Both the position numbers and the translations under genes were made by a program. Source: Paramarasmius palmivorus (Eukaryota; Basidiomycota; Agaricomycetes; Agaricales; Marasmiaceae). From it: a stretch of DNA of 49,504 nt. The stretch spans positions 1 through 49,504 of the forward strand of contig JAYKXP010000243.1 in the NCBI GenBank assembly GCA_037176845.1, read 5' to 3'. Numbering within the stretch: position 1 is the stretch's first letter; each line of letters opens with the position of its first letter. Positions 44,942 through 49,504 of this stretch are shown here, one piece after another. Under the pieces are notes generated by a model, which saw only the letters and a program-made list of their open reading frames with translations, was not told the DNA's origin and did not search any database.

Positions 44942-45668
44942 ATGCGAACCCCACTACAGACGATTTCAGGACTTAAGGGACAGAAGTATTCAAACCAGTT
45001 GGCCAAACAAGACGTTACAGCTCGTTTGTGAGAAGCTATCCCGGGGCTGGTAGACATGTATCCGCTGGACGGAGAAGGTATAGGGACGCTACGGTAGAAG
45101 GGCGAATTAATCGGAGGATCGAAGTTGCGTTTAGAAAGTCACTGCAAAAGTCGGAGAATTATCCACCGGCGGTGATTTGGCAGGATAGTTTGATTAATAC
45201 AGAGTGGTAGAGGATTTTGTTGCGATCTTAGCTAGGTAGTTGTATAGTTAATGTGTATATATAGTTGCTGTTTGGTTGCTTTCGAAACTGTACGGTCACT
45301 TGGAAATAACCAGCTGGAGGAAGCTGTAAACCGTTTACGAGCCAATTCAATTGTGAGGGTATGAATGACGCATGTGCCTGAAATACACGCGCAAGCGCCC
45401 GTGACACATAGGGTAAACGTCGACGGCGACCTTGTCCTGTCCGCGATACTTAACTATGAACTAGCTACCGGTACCTCTCAAGAACGCCGACGTCAAAGTT
45501 TGTGTCATTCGATCACCCCTCAAGATCACATATCCCGCCCGCCCAATGAGAAATACATATGACAATCGAGTCTTGGGGATATATAAACCTTGCGGATTTA
45601 CGGTGAGCATCCAAACCTTTCTTTCCTTCTTTCCCTCATCACCGCATCATCCCCTGCCTCTGCCAGCC
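44942..45668. other. 3' flank of the M16 gene and promoter of the zinc-finger gene
   Basis: A 60-codon frame at 45028-45210 could be a displaced M16 C-terminus but is unsupported. TATATAAA at 45580-45587 lies about 80 nt before the next ATG, followed by a CT-rich leader typical of fungal transcription starts. Confidence 0.45.
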
Positions 45669-46338
45669 ATGTACGCCATCGACCAGGAGAATACATGCCC
45701 GACATGCAGATGCGTTGTTGAGGTGAAGTTGTGCAAGGGGAGGCAATACGCTGGACGTTATGCCCTTTCGGTACGAGGCGCGTTCATACCACCGAGGTTG
45801 CCAACTGATTGATTGCCTGTATCAGTGTTTCAACAGCATGGGATGTCGCTTCTTCCACACATTTTCTACCGCAGATACAGATGCAGCCATATCTCGCGGA
45901 TGGAAGCCGCCCGTCGCTTCACCCCGGGGGCCCAGCGATGATGTCCAGACCTTATCATATACATCTCCGCCAGCAGTCTCCTATGCGCCGTCTCAACCAA
46001 CGCCGAGCATGGTATCGAGCGAGCATTGTACCGGAGCTAAGGGGTGCCCATATGAGCCTCATCGCATCGCCTTGACGTCTACCACATCCTCCGCTTCATC
46101 ACCTGGAAACGAAGACCCAACACCTCGCCTCCGTACTCCCGAATTCGCTCCACGCTCACCATCTCCTCATGTCTCTGAACTATTTCGCACTCTGGCGCGC
46201 GACCTGTCCACCTTTTCAGCAAACGTCGATGCTATTGACAACGAGACGACCGACTTGCGTCGTTTGGTTGACGAGCTATCGTGTATGATACCGCTTTCCC
46301 TTGCCGTATGTATCGATCTATATGTGTATGGGTATTGA
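45669..46338 (+). CDS. Small GRF-like zinc-finger protein with coiled-coil C-terminus
   Basis: Two exons: 45669-45770 and 45826-46338, phase 0, with donor GTACGA and acceptor ATCAG. The spliced start reads ENTCPTCRCVVEVKLCKGR then YAGRYALSCFNSMGCRFFH. Cys10, Cys13, Cys35 and Cys41 with GR at 29-30 and RFFH after the last Cys match the layout of GRF-type zinc ribbons (Cx2C ... GRxxxxC ... CxFF). These bind single-stranded nucleic acid in other proteins. A Ser/Pro/Thr-rich disordered middle follows (TPSMVSSEHC, SASSPGNEDPTP). The end is a predicted helix, ELFRTLARDLSTFSANVDAI then ETTDLRRLVDEL. A GTATGT at about 46306 might start another intron, so the last residues are uncertain. Role unknown; nucleic-acid binding is inference. 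Confidence 0.6.
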
Positions 46339-46419
46339 TTCTTGCATGTGATAACGATAGAGATGGTATGTTAACAAGCATGTTCCCAGTGCCTCGTGTT
46401 TTGCACTTTCGCTCAGCTA

Positions 46420-47839
46420 GCCATCTGCGTTCTTCGAACTGAGTCATTCCTGTGATATAAATGTCCATTCAGCAGAACACGTTGCACCTTTCATCGTCCT
46501 GGACTGTTGCTTGTGGGGCATACCAGCAGCCTCGAGTTTCCATGTATCTGGTTCTGTGAGGCGTTTGTGGGGATTGATTGTCTGTTCTTGTTTGATACGT
46601 GCCCCGTCGTCGACGTGGGGCCCCGAAAGCTACGGTGCTGTATGTATAGCTTGTTAATCGTAGGTTCGGGCTTCTTTTATGATTCCGACGGGGTATGAAC
46701 CACAACCCAAGTGCAACAGGATACCGAGAAAGCCCAGTCACCGATGACTCCACCGACTATCGCACCGACTGGTGTGGTTGTTTTTGTTTCGACGGATTCG
46801 ACGTGGCGGGGTAGAGGTCACGGCGAGTGAAGGGTAAGCCTGGGCTGGCGCCGTTCTTCGGGGAGAAAGGGACGGTTGCGGCCAGGAGAGATGATATTGC
46901 TTTTGACAGACCACGCCCCCGTTCATACTTGATGAAGAGCACGATTGGTCCTGATGGTCATAGATGTTACCATCTCTGGCGGCGTTGTCAATGACGGGCG
47001 TTATATGGATTTCCGTGCCGTTAGTTGAAGAATCGAAGGGTGCTGTTTGTTTGTATTTACCCTGAATAGGACATATAGGTGAAATGTAGTTCCGCAACGC
47101 TGCCATCGGTGGTTGCATTGTACACTTGAACCATCCCTCTTGGGATATATGTACCACTGACAATCCGTTACCTGCGAAGAAGAGAATTCATTCCCCTAAG
47201 ACTATTAACTGGCAAACGGAAGGCCGCGCATACCAGACCATGATTCCCGCGTTTGTTATGCCAGTTTGTGTTTGCGCTCTTCGACTACACGTCATTGATG
47301 TATTTACTCGATAACTCAGCAAACTACAACTCCGTATCAGAGAAGGATACGTAACCTCTGTGGTATACTCGGCCGAGTTTGTGGCTTGTTGAGTAGAGAC
47401 ATCCTGCAGGTATACGGCATTCACATATCCGGTGGTTCTTGAAGTCAAATCTGCAATTGTCCTGTCTCCCTTGCGATAGAAGAAAGTCGCAAACAATCTG
47501 CTCTAGGATCGGTACATTTGATTTCGTAGAAAGAAAGCTGGCAGTAGTTCTAGCAGCCGACAATACTATTTCGTCGAGCGTTAGCCGTAAAGGTATGCGA
47601 TAGTGCTGAAATGAAGTGAGATTTTTAGGTTTACGGTTCGAACAATGCATAGGAAATACTTGCGCGGGAAGTTTCTTGAAATATGAGTGTCAGGATTTCG
47701 TTACACCAATGGACAGGAGACAGCGCTCACCCAAGTCGCCAAGACCTCTACCACGCCATCTTTAGTCTTGTTATCTACAACTTGAAGATTTAGAGAGTCT
47801 CATCGCTGACGTGTATACAAACAGTCGCTCCCGGGAATG
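46420..47839 (-). other. Possible 3' part of a decayed minus-strand gene
   Basis: Minus frames include TTTPVGAIVGGVIG at 46741-46790, which looks like the start of a C-terminal membrane anchor, and LDEIVLSAARTTASFL near 47550-47600. They cannot be joined into one frame. The piece may belong to the GH76-like gene upstream, whose family often ends in a membrane anchor in basidiomycetes. Confidence 0.3.
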
Positions 47840-47899
47840 TGCCTCAGCTAGGGATGCTTCACCGACCGTAAGTCAAATCGAATAAACATCTCAATAGCC

Positions 47900-48097
47900 A
47901 AACTGACTACATTCACGGACATGACCATTGTAGGGTGAAATTCTTTGCCACGACGGACCTGCACCAATATCCTCATTGGAGATCGTCAAGCGCCTCCCCG
48001 ACTCCCATGCCAGTTTCGCGACTCTAAGAAAAAACTCGTCTCCGTATGTATCGTAAGCACGCGCAGCAGCATACCCAAATCCAATATATCCAGCCAA
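47900..48097 (-). pseudogene. GH76-like (alpha-1,6-mannanase family) fragment
   Basis: Minus-strand frame GFGYAAARAYDTYGDEFFLR, AWESGRRLTISNEDIGAG, followed after one missing base by VVAKNFTLQWSCP. The order (G-Y-AAxRAY, then a W-x-x-x-RxxTIS helix, then KNFTLQxxC) is the pattern of fungal GH76 endo-mannanases, cell-wall or secreted enzymes. Upstream exons with the signal peptide and the catalytic Asp pair are not found, and one shift breaks the frame near 47955. Most likely a fragment. Confidence 0.45.
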
Positions 48098-48109
48098 GTG
48101 TCAAAACAC

Positions 48110-49504
48110 GCTCTTGAACAGAAGTTGAAGCGCACGACTCACATCCCCAACCTGGTTACGTCTCTACACAATTCGTGGTTTAACTACGCTCCGCGGCGAA
48201 ATATACCAGTAAGGGCCCTGCTTATACTTTGCTCTGACCCGTGAGGGCGTCGTAATCGGACATTTGGATACAAATTTGTGCGAAGTGGAGGCAAAGTCAT
48301 TCGCGGGGCTACGTTGTAAACTTAACGTGAAAGGGAGTGTATGTCCTTACATTGCTTGATGTTTGCAGGGGGTGGTAGGCCGTATTATTTTTTTTTATAT
48401 TTAATTTTTTAAATATTTTTTATATTTTCCCAGTATTGATGCAATGGCAGCTTCTACTCTTTGAACGATGTCGGCGCGAGAGACTGTTATATCCTGTCTT
48501 CTATAGGCAAGGATGAGTTTACCACCCGATATTTAGGATACAGACCAGGGCTTAACTGCCATGTTGGAGGGATTGTCTGCGCGGTGGTAAAAGGAGGATG
48601 ATGCTGGACGAAAACGATGGCATGCGCTGTAAGCATGACAAAAGCTTAGGAACAACGAATGATGGCCTTGTTCAAGTCAAGAGGATACAACTGGGTACTG
48701 AGCTGAGATATTTTTTGCCACGGTTCCATTCTATCAATGTCATGATATTTAATCAAGCCTTGGCAATATCTTTCGCCAGAGGATTCTCTTCTAGATCGTG
48801 TCATTATGAAGGACGGAGAACCGAATTTCAATGAACAACAAGTACAATTGTTTGGGCACGATCAGGATGAAAGTTTTGAAAAGTTCGTCGGATGTTGCAT
48901 ACATCGTGCTTGTTTCTGATCAACGAGAGCATTCGGCTGATGGGGAGGGGGGGGGGGAACACCCTTTTTTTCCCCTTGGCTTTTTATAGGGCGCTGTGGT
49001 AGTGGGTTAGTGCCGCCTTGGTACTCGGAGATGATAGCTTCGTGAAGCTAAAGCAAACAGGCATGCTGCGGTGGCCAATGAATTCTTTTGTGAGTTTTGC
49101 AGATTGCAAGAATCCAGCGAGGAGTGATTGGAGGGTTAAGACGCAGGGTTGACGTGAGAAAATTCCTAATACAGTTGGTCCGGACCGTGCTGGCTCGTGC
49201 GCATCTCTTCAACTGCCAAGACCGTTCAGAGACCAGATGTCGACCATCTGATCACACTCCTATGCCGCATCCCCATTACACTACATTTCACCATTGTATC
49301 GACTCCCAAACGAGTATCTCGAACATATATTCCAGTTATTCATCCTCCGAGTGGCAACGAAACCTACGATAATCTCGAGGTTTGGGATAAATACGAGTCG
49401 TCCTATGCAGCCGGTTTTGTCCAGGTTGGCCAGACGTGTTTGCCTTCAACGTTGGGCCCTGGCTCTCGGTGGTCTCTCTCTGAAACTATCTACAGTCTTT
49501 TGGT
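48110..49504. other. Right end of the window, no firm gene
   Basis: An AT-only tract near 48386-48428 (long T and A runs), a G run at 48945-48957 and a few short open frames (48598-48834 and 49097-49372 plus) without motifs. Confidence 0.4.

Noticed and set aside
48945..48957. G run as a G-quadruplex signal
   Set aside because: A single uninterrupted run, easily a slippage or sequencing artefact; no spaced G tracts nearby.
1..49504. CRISPR array, prophage or bacterial operon
   Set aside because: Spliced genes throughout and no spaced short repeats; the DNA is fungal.

Overview
The window looks like nuclear DNA of a mushroom-forming basidiomycete (Agaricomycetes). Genes are split by many 45-70 nt introns with GT(GC)/AG ends. 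There is a FunK1-type kinase and two other gene families that I recognise only from Agaricomycetes. I cannot name the species.

Layout. Most of the window (1-17.7 kb and 26-40 kb) is a decayed tandem array of one cassette. The cassette holds a minus-strand seven-transmembrane (7TM) protein gene and, divergently, a plus-strand gene for NAD(P)+-dependent succinate-semialdehyde dehydrogenase (SSADH). There are five 7TM copies: A 2.7-10.4 kb, B 14.3-15.8, C 27.5-29.0, D 33.1-34.6 and E 37.1-38.6. There are four SSADH copies: 1 at the left edge, 2 at 11.7-13.8, 3 at 26.0-26.9 and 4 at 30.2-31.6. All four SSADH copies carry lesions. 7TM copy A is split by a 6.1 kb AT-rich insertion that holds several repeat families, a long inverted repeat, a Pol III-promoter element and a strong GC-rich hairpin. 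Units B, D and E keep only leader-like or exon remnants where the SSADH should be.

Between the two array blocks (17.7-23.3 kb) lies a divergent pair. An eight-exon gene of an Agaricomycete-restricted family is on the minus strand. A FunK1 kinase is on the plus strand; its splicing is clean, but a TAA follows its apparent start codon by seven codons. The stretch 23.3-26.0 kb has no recognisable complete gene.

Right of the array are single-copy genes. One is an M16 insulysin-type metallopeptidase (41.1-44.9 kb), intact through eleven exons but broken near the C-terminus by clustered 1-nt shifts. Next is a small GRF-like zinc-finger/coiled-coil protein (45.7-46.3 kb). Last is a fragment resembling a GH76 endo-mannanase on the minus strand near 48 kb. 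The final 1.3 kb shows nothing firm.

How the genes relate. SSADH completes the GABA shunt (succinate semialdehyde to succinate, usually mitochondrial). Its repeated head-to-head pairing with a 7TM membrane protein suggests shared regulation, but a sensing role for the 7TM protein is inference only.
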